This document shows, piece after piece, positions 6,148-17,400 of a DNA stretch of 18,544 nucleotides (position 1 is the stretch's first letter; the number at the start of each line of letters is the position of its first letter). This stretch comes from Puniceicoccales bacterium. Its GTDB lineage: Bacteria; Verrucomicrobiota; Verrucomicrobiia; Opitutales; LL51. The position numbers were made by a program, and so were the translations under genes. The stretch lies in NCBI GenBank assembly GCA_031267435.1, contig JAIRZB010000059.1, positions 1 through 18,544 on the forward strand, in the 5' to 3' direction. The notes under the pieces were generated by a model. The model ran no database searches. It was not told the DNA's origin and was given only the letters and a program-made list of their open reading frames with translations.

Positions 6148-7911
6148 CTAGATCACTAAATTGCGTGCAATCATCATGTTCGTCTCGCCCTGTTCCCGGA
6201 TCGCTTCCGCTGCCCGTTCATAGGACGCTTTAGTATAGGACATCAAGGTCTGAATATCAGCCAGTTGATTATCAATTAGCATCTGATAAAATTCCTGTTG
6301 CGCATCGGATTTCGTTCGAATGGCATCCACCGTCGCCGCATAGGTAACATTGCGAGCTTCCTCTTCGCTCGCAGCCAACTGGTAGAGTGCTTGAAAAACT
6401 TGCATCAAAGCCTGGATACGTTGTTGAAATTTTTGTACCGCAACGATCATTTGCTGCGCAAAATTCATATATTCCATCCCTTTAATGCCTGCAATAAAAC
6501 GGCCACCAGAAATGAGGGCATCTTTGAGTTTTGCCCCACTAGAGGGCGCAGCTTTTGTGGCATTTTCTCCTATTTCTTCTCCTACCGCTTGGGCAGCTTC
6601 TTTCCCCGCGTTTTCTCCTATTTCTTTGGCAGCCTCTTCTCCCATTTCTTGTCCCAAATTTTGGGCAACTTCTTTCGCCGTATTTCTAGCGACTTCTTGA
6701 CCGATTTCCGTGCCTATTTCCTTTGCAAGTTCTTCCCCTAATTCTTCTGTCAATTGTTCTGTAACTTCCTTTGCAACTGCTTTTCCGGCCTCTTCTCCTG
6801 CTTTTTTAGCAGCGGCTTCAATGGCTTCTTTGCTTAAATTTTCTATCACTTCTTCGCCTAATTCTTCTACCACTTCACTTGCTACTTCTTTACTCACTTT
6901 TTCTGCTACTTCCTTTGTCGCTTCCTTGACCGTTTCTTTGACTACTTCTTTACTCACTTCCTTTGCTACTTCTTCTGCTACTTCCTTTGTTACTTCCTTG
7001 ACCGTTTCTTTGACTACTTCTTCACCTACTTCCTTTGCTACTTCCTTTGCAGCTGCTTTTGCCGCTTCTTCGGCAACTGCTTTTGCTGTTTCTTCGGCAA
7101 CTTTTTTTGCCGCTTTTTCTACGGCTTTTTCTACGGCTTGCTCCGAAGCTTTGCCTGCCCCCGCAGCGGCTCCTGCCACCACATTTGCTACCATGAACGC
7201 CATATCAATCGACATCTGTAAGGCCATTTTCGCAGCTCCATCGTCCATGCTGGAAGTAAGCAATTCTCCCATGCTTTTTCCTAGGATTAACTCCGCCGCC
7301 TGAAATGCCATTAGTGCACAGCTAATCGCAATAACCGCCGGTCCAGCCGATCCAAATGATGCGATCGTTACCGCTGCACCGACGAGAAACATGATGATCT
7401 TTCCGTAGTTACTATTCAAAAATTTCATGACCCATGTACCGCTCAGCCATTCCATAAACTTTTGAAACGGACTTTTGTAACGCGATTTCCGAATCTGCTG
7501 CTTAATTTTTAAAATGGTATCATTGCTGGCCGATAATTTTTGATTCTGCGTTCCCTTTACCGCTTCCATCTGCGTATCGAGCATGATTTCGTTTTGCATG
7601 GCAGATAGAATAAGCATGGCCATGGCGACACCAATGGAAGTTATTTCATTGATATCGAGCTGCGGCATGACATATTGCTCATCCTTTGCCTCAACGGGAG
7701 CATAGCACATCGCTGCACCGGCCATATTGGCAAGGTGATTAACGCGATAGGCCATGAGTGTTTCGGTCTGATTTGCCGCATCGGCAGCCGATAGCCGCCC
7801 AATGCGATCTTCGCTAAAAATACCTTCATCCAAATAGTCCTTAACATGGACTTTTCCTTCGATGTGCTTACCCTGCAATAAATAATCCGTTAATGATTCA
7901 ACATTTTTCAT
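6148..7911 (-). CDS. sctE: T3SS large translocator, YopB/IpaB-like (SctE)
   Basis: This is the predicted major translocon pore protein, delivered through the needle and inserted into the host membrane. Its length of 587 residues is close to IpaB (580) and SipB (593). A polar N-terminal third precedes a hydrophobic block at about residues 172-211 (around 'IIMFLVGAAVTIASFGSAGP' and 'VIAISCALMAFQAAELIL'). A further Ala/Val/Gly-rich stretch lies near 'FMVANVVAGAAAGAG', and together these fit the two membrane passes of the YopB family. Residues about 254-450 are an unusual charged tetrad-repeat insert (K/E-E-V-x, low complexity). The last 120 residues are Gln-rich and helical, ending in IARNLVI. 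The ATG is preceded by a strong GGAGG (7918-7922), and the start overlaps the chaperone gene by 14 nt. Its stop lies 10 nt before sctB. The family call rests on architecture plus operon. Confidence 0.72.
   Translation of the reverse strand: MKNVESLTDYLLQGKHIEGKVHVKDYLDEGIFSEDRIGRLSAADAANQTETLMAYRVNHLANMAGAAMCYAPVEAKDEQYVMPQLDINEITSIGVAMAMLILSAMQNEIMLDTQMEAVKGTQNQKLSASNDTILKIKQQIRKSRYKSPFQKFMEWLSGTWVMKFLNSNYGKIIMFLVGAAVTIASFGSAGPAVIAISCALMAFQAAELILGKSMGELLTSSMDDGAAKMALQMSIDMAFMVANVVAGAAAGAGKASEQAVEKAVEKAAKKVAEETAKAVAEEAAKAAAKEVAKEVGEEVVKETVKEVTKEVAEEVAKEVSKEVVKETVKEATKEVAEKVSKEVASEVVEELGEEVIENLSKEAIEAAAKKAGEEAGKAVAKEVTEQLTEELGEELAKEIGTEIGQEVARNTAKEVAQNLGQEMGEEAAKEIGENAGKEAAQAVGEEIGENATKAAPSSGAKLKDALISGGRFIAGIKGMEYMNFAQQMIVAVQKFQQRIQALMQVFQALYQLAASEEEARNVTYAATVDAIRTKSDAQQEFYQMLIDNQLADIQTLMSYTKASYERAAEAIREQGETNMMIARNLVI
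6877..7020 (-). repeat. 72-nt tandem duplication inside sctE tetrad repeat
   Basis: Two adjacent 72-nt copies, 6949-7020 and 6877-6948, encode 24 residues each, beginning EVVKETVKE(V/A)TKEVAE. Most differences are single bases. They lie in a longer 12-nt-periodic region (about 6560-7152) whose codons spell K/E-E-V-x units. The pattern points to growth by slippage or unequal exchange. Confidence 0.8.
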
Positions 7912-8392
7912 TTTTTTCCTCCGTTTTTTGATTAATCATTTCCAATAGTCCCTGCGCTCGTTTGGCCAAATCTTCGCGCTCTTTCGTTTCATTAAAAATT
8001 TCTATGGTTTGTTCTAAAAAGTTTTTTGCCCCTTCCCTATCACCCAGGGATAGGCAACAATCTGCCATGGAAGCAACCACATCCACGTCCATGGGATCAA
8101 GAAAAAACGCTGCCAAATAAATACCTAGCGCATCCTGATACTTTTTTTGGGCCAATAAAGTTACGGCAAGAGCCTTCCAATAGCGCTGTTCAAAATGGTT
8201 CATAGTTGCGATGCAGTAAAAAATATCTTCCGCATCGCCGTATTTTTTCTGTTTAAGGAGCTCCAGCCCAATTTCATAGGCCGCATCCAGATGACTGAAA
8301 TCGAGTTCTGGAAAACGGTTCAATAGAATGTTCTGCGACAGGGGATGTGCCGTAAAATGCTGTCTTAAAATTTGATCAAATTGGCTTTCCAT
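7898..8392 (-). CDS. sycD: T3SS translocator chaperone, SycD/LcrH/SicA family
   Basis: This class II T3SS chaperone binds the hydrophobic translocators in the cytoplasm until export. It has 164 residues, close to SycD (168). Three tetratricopeptide-like units can be read: around 'AYEIGLELLKQKKYGDAEDIF', 'RYWKALAVTLLAQKKYQDALGIY' and 'ADCCLSLGDREGAKNFLEQ'. The phrase LAAFFLDPMDVDVVASMADCCLSLG matches the family's 'A..LDP.DP.....AEC.L.LG' pattern. I chose the ATG at 8390-8392, with AGGA about 6 nt upstream. An upstream in-frame start at 8470 would lie inside the giant gene and adds a poorly matching tail. The start is 13 nt after the giant gene's stop, and the 3' end overlaps sctE by 14 nt. Its clients are presumably SctE and SctB, and perhaps the giant protein. 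Confidence 0.85.
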   Translation of the reverse strand: MESQFDQILRQHFTAHPLSQNILLNRFPELDFSHLDAAYEIGLELLKQKKYGDAEDIFYCIATMNHFEQRYWKALAVTLLAQKKYQDALGIYLAAFFLDPMDVDVVASMADCCLSLGDREGAKNFLEQTIEIFNETKEREDLAKRAQGLLEMINQKTEEKNEKC

Positions 8393-8405
8393 ATTTTTCC
8401 TTTCA

Positions 8406-11400
8406 CTAGCGTATATTGGAAGTAACTTGCTTCCAACTATCACCCATGGATTTAAGCATTTGAGTAGCAAGCGAAGTGGTTTCGTTGCAACGTTGCATTA
8501 TACGCTGCATCTTCGTCGTCAATGTTTGTCCGTCGGTTGTGATTTTATCGATATATATGCGCATACCTTCACTCCATAGGGAGACTTCATCCGCATTGAG
8601 TCCCTTCGAACCGGTACTATAGAGCTTATTCAAAACAGCTTTTATACTGTCATTCTCCGTCCAGCACTGGGTAATCGTCTTCTTTTCATATTCCAAAATA
8701 TCTTCGTCTTCGGTGAATAATTTTGATCCATCGATGTAAGTTTTGATCATCTTCACATCCTCCAAAGATAGGGCTTGATCACCCAACTCTGGTGCCGCAA
8801 AAGCATCCAATGCCTCTATTGTTTTGGCGACATCATTTTGTCCGGTCAAATAATTAACGGCAATGGTTGAGATTTCATCGCCATAGATTTCCGCTAAAGC
8901 TTCCAATTTGTACATGAGTATCAAAGCATTGTAGTCATAATCCGGCTCGGTATAATTTTCTTTAAAAACACCTTTTTTTTGCTTGTAATATTTCTGGTGA
9001 GCCAGCATATCAAATGCCTCCACCATCCATTGGTTGGATCCCGATGTAAAATCTCTAGAAGAACCACCGGAAGCATCACCCATTTTATTGGCTAAATACT
9101 TGTAATGTCCCGTTAGTCCCCATCCCATGGAAGCGGGAGCCCAACCATTTAATTGAAATCCATTGGTTGCTGGCTCATCACAACCGGTACCGTAACTGCC
9201 TTTTTTATTGGCAGTGACACCCTCAAGGGAACATGGAAAGGGCGGATAATCCCCGTCCATACTATTCATCAATGCCTGTGTGTAAGTTCCCAATGTGGTT
9301 TTTACTTGCGCGGTGTCATCGTTCTCCTTCACTTGCATACGATTATACCAATAGGCGCCCAATAATTTGTCTTTGTCACCTGCCACAATGTTATCCGTTG
9401 CGTGAAATGATACCGATTTACCATGTATGGCGCATTCTATCCCTACACCGATGGCTGCTCCAAGGGATGCGGCAGCCCCAGCGGCAAGAGCAACCAACGC
9501 GGCTATGGCCAAACCACCCGTAGCGACAGTCGCTAGGGCCCCTACTACAACAGCAGCCACAACTGCCAGCGCTACCATTGCAATGATGAGACCGGCAACG
9601 GGATCCGCACCTTTCACTTTACTGGAAACATCGCTAAAATTTGCATCGGCATAATCCGTTTGATCGTAGATTTCTTTGAAAGAACCTAGCTCCAATAGGT
9701 CACGATTGGATAGATCGGCTAGCATCATGTTACTCGATGCGTTATCCCCTGACTTCAATCTTCCCTGGGACACATAGGAAAATAAGTTGGAAAGGCCTCC
9801 TCCCTTGATATCCAAATAGTCCATGCGTTTACTGAAATTCGAATTTTCATAGATTCCAATTTCAGCAGTATTTCCAAAGAATTCCGTCGGCATAGTAAGG
9901 CCTTTTTTCTTAAAGAATATGATCACATCGACCGGAATAACTGCCCTTGCATTTTCACCCTGCCGCGCCGCCTGTGCTTGCGTTTTATTGATTTTTGCCA
10001 AATACTTGTTTGCCTCCGCGATTCTTTCATTGTTTTCCTGAATTTGTTTGAGGAGATCCGCTAGCAGATTTTTCTGTGTCGTGAATTTTTCATATAAAAT
10101 CGCCATCAGTCGGAACAGTACTCCATAGTTGGAGTAATCGCCGTGCCACAGGGAACTTTGAGCAATAAATACAGGAGCTATAATGTCATCGTTCGGGTCA
10201 TAATCTTCGATAAAATTCGCAGTGCCATTTCGCCCATAGCCGGAAATTAAGCGATAGTATACTTCTCCATTCGTTTCCTTTTCAATCAAGCCTTGCTCGA
10301 TACCCGCTTGTTCTTTCCATTCACTGCGAAAGAAAACATATGGTTTGGGAATTAAGTCCAACAGTGATCTTTGATACAATTCTAGTTGTTGAGAATAGGA
10401 AAGATAGTCCTGTAGCTCCATAATGTAAGTATCTAACGGTCCATTGCGCGTCGTCGACAATTGATCAATCTTTGCCTTATACTCCTCGGCATCGATTTCT
10501 TTAGCCGCATATTCGGCGAAAATTTCATTAATTTCTGCCGATTGAATCTTATACATATATTGATCCTGGGAAATTTTATTGCTATCGTAGGTCTCGAATG
10601 CTACGACACGCCCGATGTAAGTTTTCCAATTTGAATCATTTTTTGCTCCTAACCATGCACTGAAACTTTTAATTTTTTGTAACAATATGGGATCCATTGT
10701 CCCAGCTAAAGCCCCATTTTTGCCGTAGGAAGTGATAATCCAATCCAAATTCTCCGAAAGTTGATTGAGTTCCTTGAGTAATGCCGCTTTCTTGCTCTTT
10801 GAGATAACCCAATTTGAATAATTCGCTAAAATACCATTAAAGCCAAGGCCCGCAATTTTCCGTTTTCTTTCATATTTAATAACATCCATTACGTAGACAT
10901 CATTGAGAATGCCATCGTAGGTTTCGTATTTTTTGAGTTCTTCGGCATAGATATCCAGCCTACTTTCCATGCGATTGAGGTAATCGCGAACACTTTCGGA
11001 AGCGATCAGTGCCCTTTCTTCTGCCTTTTGGAAATAGGTTTGTTTTTTAAATTCACTAAGTGAGTCCCTAAAGAGCATGGCATCCCTCGAATCGCCTTTC
11101 CAACCTTCGTAAATACAGAATTTCGCATTTTTTTCAACTTCCCAAACTTCCGGCAGCGATAGAATCGGAATTTCTGAGTAGCTCGAATTACCCTCACTGA
11201 TCAGGGTATACAGGGCCTGAAAATCTTTCGTTAGGCCATTATTATCGAGGTAATCATTCAACATGATGGCAACTTGATCAATGCCATTGGTCATTTTCAA
11301 TATGCTTTCAGCCATTTCGCATTTTTTAGATTTGAAAGCATAATTCGTTATGAGTCGCGACCGAGTTGTGGCATCAAATTGTGTCGACAGGGCATATTTC

Positions 11401-14400
11401 ATGGCTTGGGACACTTCCTTCAATTCTTTTTCTAGGGAATAGACGTAGGCTGGGAAATTGCCTTTTTCGGAAGCTGCATTCAATTTTGCATTTTCGTATT
11501 CCTGTTTTTTACCAGGAAGTTCTTTGGCATATTGCTTTGCCGATTCGACATTGCCGGCACTCTTAGTCGTTGCAATGTTGAACATGAGATCATAGTATTC
11601 CTTTGCCTTTGTTGCAATGTTAGCAAAATTTTGAAAACCTTTATCGGTATTATTGGTATTTTGCAGCATTTTGTTGACACCTTGGATCATTTGCTGTTCC
11701 ACTTCATAGGACAGGCTATCATTATAACGTATCACATCATGGCGGCCTAACATGTCGCTTATGGTCGAAAACATCCCTGCAAATTGAGCGAATTTTGCGG
11801 AAAATGTTTTCGTAGCATCGCTAAAAGCGGAACTGGATGCTGAAACTTTCCAGGATTCATGCATGATCCCAAATGAAATGCCAATGTTGTTTACTTCTTC
11901 CACGAACAGGGAATGAATATCCTCATCCTTTAAATAGTCCGCATGGCTAAAGAACCACCCATTATAGGCACCAAACCGCGTACTGTATTCCTGGAAATTG
12001 CCGCTATCATCGACACTTGCTTTTGTTTTTTCGCTTTTCGTTTCCTTGTCATAGGGTACGCAAAGCAGGTTACCCGTAATGGCATCCAGTTTATAGGCAG
12101 TATAGACACTGCCAGTTGGGACCGTTATTTCTTGAACAATTCTTATTCCTTCCGGATCAATAATAAAACCATCCGTATCGACCATCATTGCTTTTCCATC
12201 TCCATCTAGAATAGAGCCACCGAGGGAATAGTAAGATTTTCCTCCGACTTTAATCCCAAATTCCGTAGCACTAACTTTGCCATTATCATCCAACGCGTAA
12301 AATACGCCCAACTCATCTTTTAAACTCAAAAACCAATTAGCCGTAATAGCGAGATCATAGAGAGGATTTCTCTTTCGAACTTCCGCATCCCTTATCTCCT
12401 CGCCTAACTGGTTTCCTTGAGCTGCTAACCGGTCTTTTTCATTTTTTAAATTATCTAAGTTAACGGTTGCAGCACTTATTTCACCATTTAACTGATTGCT
12501 TAATGCTGTTTTTATGTCCACACCTAACGCGGTTTTGCCTGTTTCTGCCGTGCTTATTTCAGTTTTTTTCTGGTTTATTAATCCTTTTTGAGTGGCCATC
12601 TGGGCTTGAAGTGATTGTACTTGAGTGGATATCAAATTTCGAGCTGATTGTATTTGATTTGATATCTGGGTTTCCTCCGATTGTACTTGCCAGAGCATTC
12701 CGTTCAAATTGGATTCTATTAAGGATAACGACGAGGATGAGCTGCCCCTGTACGACTGCTCCAGCGCGTATAACTGAGCGTCTACAGAGTTCATTTGATT
12801 TATTACCAAAGCTGACCGATTTCCTATCGAGGATAACTGCTTCAATGTCGAGTATATCGAGCTTAATCCATTGCCTAACTGCATGTATACGCTAAGAGAT
12901 ACTTTTGATCCTGCCTGTTTTTGAGTTGCTAACAATCCTTGTTGAGTTTTTATCAATTCTTCTTGATCTACTAACTGGCTTAATTGAGCTTCTAACGGGC
13001 TTATTCCAGCTCCAGCTTCTAACTGGCTTAATTGAGCTTCTAACGGGCTTATTTCAGCTTCTAACTTGCTTATTTCACTTCTTTTCGTGTTTATTGTCGA
13101 ATTGAAACCATTTAACTGAGTTTGGAAGCCGCTTTTCTGTACGGCATCTTTTAACTGAGCTAACGCAGCTTCTAGGCTCAGGGATCCACATTGAGCTTTT
13201 TGACTCGTTAATTGGCTTATCGTCCGATTTACATTGGTTATTTCAGTTTCTTTTTGCTGTATGCTAGAATTTTTCTGGGCTAGCTGTCTTCTTAGATCTG
13301 CCATCTCTTCGGCAGTTGCGTTTAAAACATTTCCTTCGATACCGTCTTTAAGCTTTTCCAGTTTGAAGTCCGATGATAATCTCGATATCTTCATTGTACC
13401 ATTTTCGAACCTCCCACAGAGGAAAACTTGGCTGTTATCGCCCATGGTAAAGGTATAGCATCCCTGCGACGCTAGAAATGTCCTATTGGTTTGATCGACT
13501 AGATCGTTGGTTGGTGAATGCCAAACAACATTTTTAATGGTTTTACCGACGATCGAATGGAGATATTCTGCCATTTTCAGGCGGTAATATATCTCTGAAA
13601 CACTGCGAAAGAGAGGACCATTGACGTAAATATTTTTTAGGGAATCCACAACATCTAGGAGCTCATTGGTTACCAAACGGTTTTTAACCGTAGCCGAAGT
13701 TGTCGTCGAAGAAATGGCACCATCGACGTAAACGTTGATCGTCGTGCTCTCACCGGCAATGATTTTTACGGTCCCATCCTTAGGCATTGCTGCGTCCTGG
13801 GCCTGCAATTGATAGCTGCTATCGCTTTGGAGGAAAAAAGTTCCATCGGGATTCATGGCCTCGATTACCGTTCGCATAGCGCCCTCATCATCCCGGTTCC
13901 ATTTTTTTACCAAATCTTCCAATGTTATGATCAAATATGCCATTTTATCTGCATCGGGAATCAGTTGTCCTCCAACAATCAATGTTTCGGAACTGATATT
14001 GAATAGCACTGAGTAATCCACGGTAGTCATACCCAATACGGTTTGGACCGTATCCGAAATCTCCTCAACGCGGGATGCATAGATAGCCCGTGGATCGGCT
14101 AATGCATTGTAACCATACACATAATTAATGAGTGCGGCAACGTAGTCCGCTAGCGTCCCTTCCTCGGAAGACCCTAGACTGGTATTTGTAACGATTGCGG
14201 TTATATCTGCCAAATAACACGATTCCTTACTATTCTTCACGGCTTCGGTTTGCTCATCAGCGCTAAGAGCACTTGCAATTTGCCATACTGGTTCGTGTGT
14301 TCGATATAGGGCCGAAGACTTTAAACTTGATAAATACCGGCGTAAATTACTATTTTGTTCTCCATTATTGCGCCAGCTTGGAAATTGATTGAATAAATCA

Positions 14401-17400
14401 TCGACATATTTCGTCACCACCGTATATGCGTTCTGACCGGATATGTATTGGCACAGTTTTTTGAATATGGATATATCTTCGATGAATAAATCCTTATACA
14501 TTTTCAAGGCATCTACCTTAAAGTCATTGGGTTGTAACATGTAGTCAATTTCCGTGAACTTTCTTTGATTGAAGATATTGAGAAGATTTTTTTCCGCATC
14601 GGTTGCATCGGAAGATTTTGCGGTTTTCTCATTTGCAGCGCTAATCGTTTTCAACTTATATAACAATGATTCATACGCACTTCCTCCAGTTGCTATCGGT
14701 GTATATTTTTCAAAAAGATCCAGTAGAGTTTTACATTCCGGATCAGTTCCATTTCGAATTCTTTCTATAATTGCTTGTTCTCCTGTAACTAGAGAATTTT
14801 TACTGGTCGGATTGTTAGTGATGAAATTCGTAACTAAATACGAGGCATAGCGCTCAAATTCTACCCACGCTTCATAGTATTTCGTACAGCGATCGATACT
14901 CTTGCCTATGCTATCGACGGCAAATGTTACGGGTTGTCCTGAGATTTTTGCTGACAGGAGATTGGCACCGCGATAGGGATTAGCCTTTTCGAATTCTTTT
15001 TCAATTTCGCCATTGATTATGTTCAGTTGGCGGATGATTGCCACTTGATCGGCATCGCAATTTCCGGTATAGCCGTAGCGATTCGCAATTTTGTGGTAAT
15101 TTTCAACTGCCCCACTATCTTTGGCCACATCATGCTGTTTAATGTAAGCTTCAATTTCTACGATGTGGTCGAGAATGTCATTTGAAAAATAGAGACTACT
15201 GCTAGTCATTTGCAAAATTACATCGTTACTGGATGTTGTTTCCCTCCACTGATCAAGTTTTTCTTGGGGAACGCTATTGACATAGGCATGCATATCCTGG
15301 CATATTGCGCTTATATCTTCGATAACATTTGAGCAGGTGAACCAATCATCCATGGAATGAAATTCTCCCCGTGCCTCCGCTAATTTGATTCTAGCGTTTT
15401 TCAAGTAGCCTGAACTTTTACTGACGGCTTCGATTGCCTGTAATGCTGTGGTACTCAATGGATTGTTAGCCGTTGCACTCCTAAGGATGCTGTTTAATGC
15501 AACTATGGCTTTACTAATTTCTCCCATCATCTCGCCCATTTTATTTGCCGAACGGATTTCTACTTTTTCGATGAGTAATTCTTCATCATTGGCAATGGCA
15601 CTCGGTAACTGGAATTCAAAGGTAACTTTTTTAAATAAATCCAATTGTTCGAGTAATTTTTTGCGATTTTTTGAATTAATTCGCCAATCATAGTAAATTT
15701 TTTCAATTTTAATAAACCAATCCTCAAAGGTTTTAACATCTCTTGTGATGACAATGGATTCAAGTGCTCCCCGTAAATTATTTAAATTCTCGAGTAATTC
15801 CTTATACATTTTTTTCGTTGACTCGGCTAAAACAATATTGCCTTTGGGCTGAAATTGTTCTGAAGCATTGAGATCGCCGAAATTGGTTGTGACAATTGTT
15901 TTTAGGTTTTGAATATAGGCACGGATTGTCATTGAATTGTAGCCTCTTTTTTGTTCCTCCGTTAGCGCATTGTATTGCTGCAATAGATTTTCTAATTGCT
16001 GCTGTGCCTGCGATAAATCGTTGATGAGCGCAGCCGTTACCACTGTTTGGTTCTTAAATCCTGATTGTAGGGTTTGAATTTGCCCCAAAATGGTACTCCC
16101 ATTGGCGACCCACAATCCAGTTCCGGCGCAGGGGAAGGTATATTTGACCTCATTGTTGTCGTTGAGTCTGATGTATTTTAACATTGTCTTGGCAGCCGCT
16201 GTGACCGCAGTATTTTCATTTGTTGCCGATTGTATGCTCCAGCTTGTATCGGCGGTCAACTTCGTAATGGTATCATCTTGATTTTTTTTCTGGGCCTCGC
16301 CCACGGAACTCCAATCCTTTGAATTGAGGTGGGCGCTGTTGTTTATATATTCTTGTAAGTTAATTTTAATATATTGGGCAGCGTGATCGACGACGGCGTT
16401 ATACCATTTTACAAGGGCTAGGGCGATCGATCGGTCAGTGCTAGAGGATCTGACGCGGAAAATGTCAATCTTTTCTTTTAATTCATTTAAAAGTTGAGTA
16501 ATTTTATGGAAACCATTTTTGTCGATCCGGTTCGTTAAATTTCCCAATTCCGATGATTGATTTTTAACATAGGTTTCGAAGGAATCTTCGCCGGTATGTT
16601 TGAGATTATCGAGGACGATTTTCGCGGATTCCCAGGCCATAGTTGGGATTGCATCCTGTGAAGGGGCTACGAAATCGGAGGATTTCTCGATGGGTGTTAG
16701 GCCGACGACCTTCGTTGTGGACACGTTATTTTGAAGGATTGTCTGCCTAGGCAGTAGCATGATATTTTCGGTTGTTCCGACGACCTTTGGTATGCATTTT
16801 GGTGGAATAAGTTGCAATTGAAGGATGGGATATTCCAAGACTGTTTTGAATATGTACGCAAAAGCTTTCCGGTAGTCCGCCAGGTTTCCCCATGCATTTA
16901 CATTTGCTACTTTACTTTTTGCGAAATCTTCTTCCGTCATACTTTTTGGCCTATCGGTATCGAAACCTCTATCTGTGATTGTTGCGTAGCATTCCTTTAG
17001 GAGTCGCATGCGCGTATCGGGATTGGCTATCCAACCGCTATAGAGGGTTTGTAATTCGATCATTCTGGCAGAAACTGTCTTACTTGATACTATGAGGGTT
17101 GCGTTATAGGGGGTTTGGTTCGTCGAGCTTACCGTAGAATTTCTCCAAATGGAATAGAGACTACCATTGACTTTGTATTGGTCGACGTAGTTGTAAATTT
17201 TATTGAGTATGCTCGCATTGCCGTTGAAATTGACCGCATTGTTGACGACGTCGACAAGTTTGTAATAGGAGGGATTAACCTCGTCGGTTTTTGATCCGGG
17301 TTTGACCATCAAATTTTTTACGGCATTGATCATGCCCTGGTGTTCGACGGGATCGGAGCGCCAATTTTTGTATCCGCTTTCGAGGACATTCATTTCCGTG

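Noticed and set aside
6710..7303. A 197-codon plus-strand ORF rich in Ser, Ala and Thr
   Set aside because: It is the antisense image of the sctE tetrad repeat. The 12-nt periodic coding strand removes stops from the opposite frame, and it has no ribosome site or protein-like features.
8393..8470. Longer chaperone beginning at 8470
   Set aside because: The extra 26 residues overlap the giant gene, do not fit the SycD family, and have no better ribosome site than the ATG at 8392, which has AGGA at good spacing.
12265..12310. EF-hand-like calcium loop (ALDDNGKVSATEF) in the giant protein
   Set aside because: The first ligand position is Ala instead of Asp and no paired second loop follows. 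The Gly/Asp pattern continues as probable beta turns.
12467..13105. Two plus-strand ORFs opposite the giant protein's coiled coil, Leu/Phe-rich
   Set aside because: They are shadows of the repetitive coiled-coil codons. The Leu-rich composition is what the complement of Gln/Lys/Ser codons gives.
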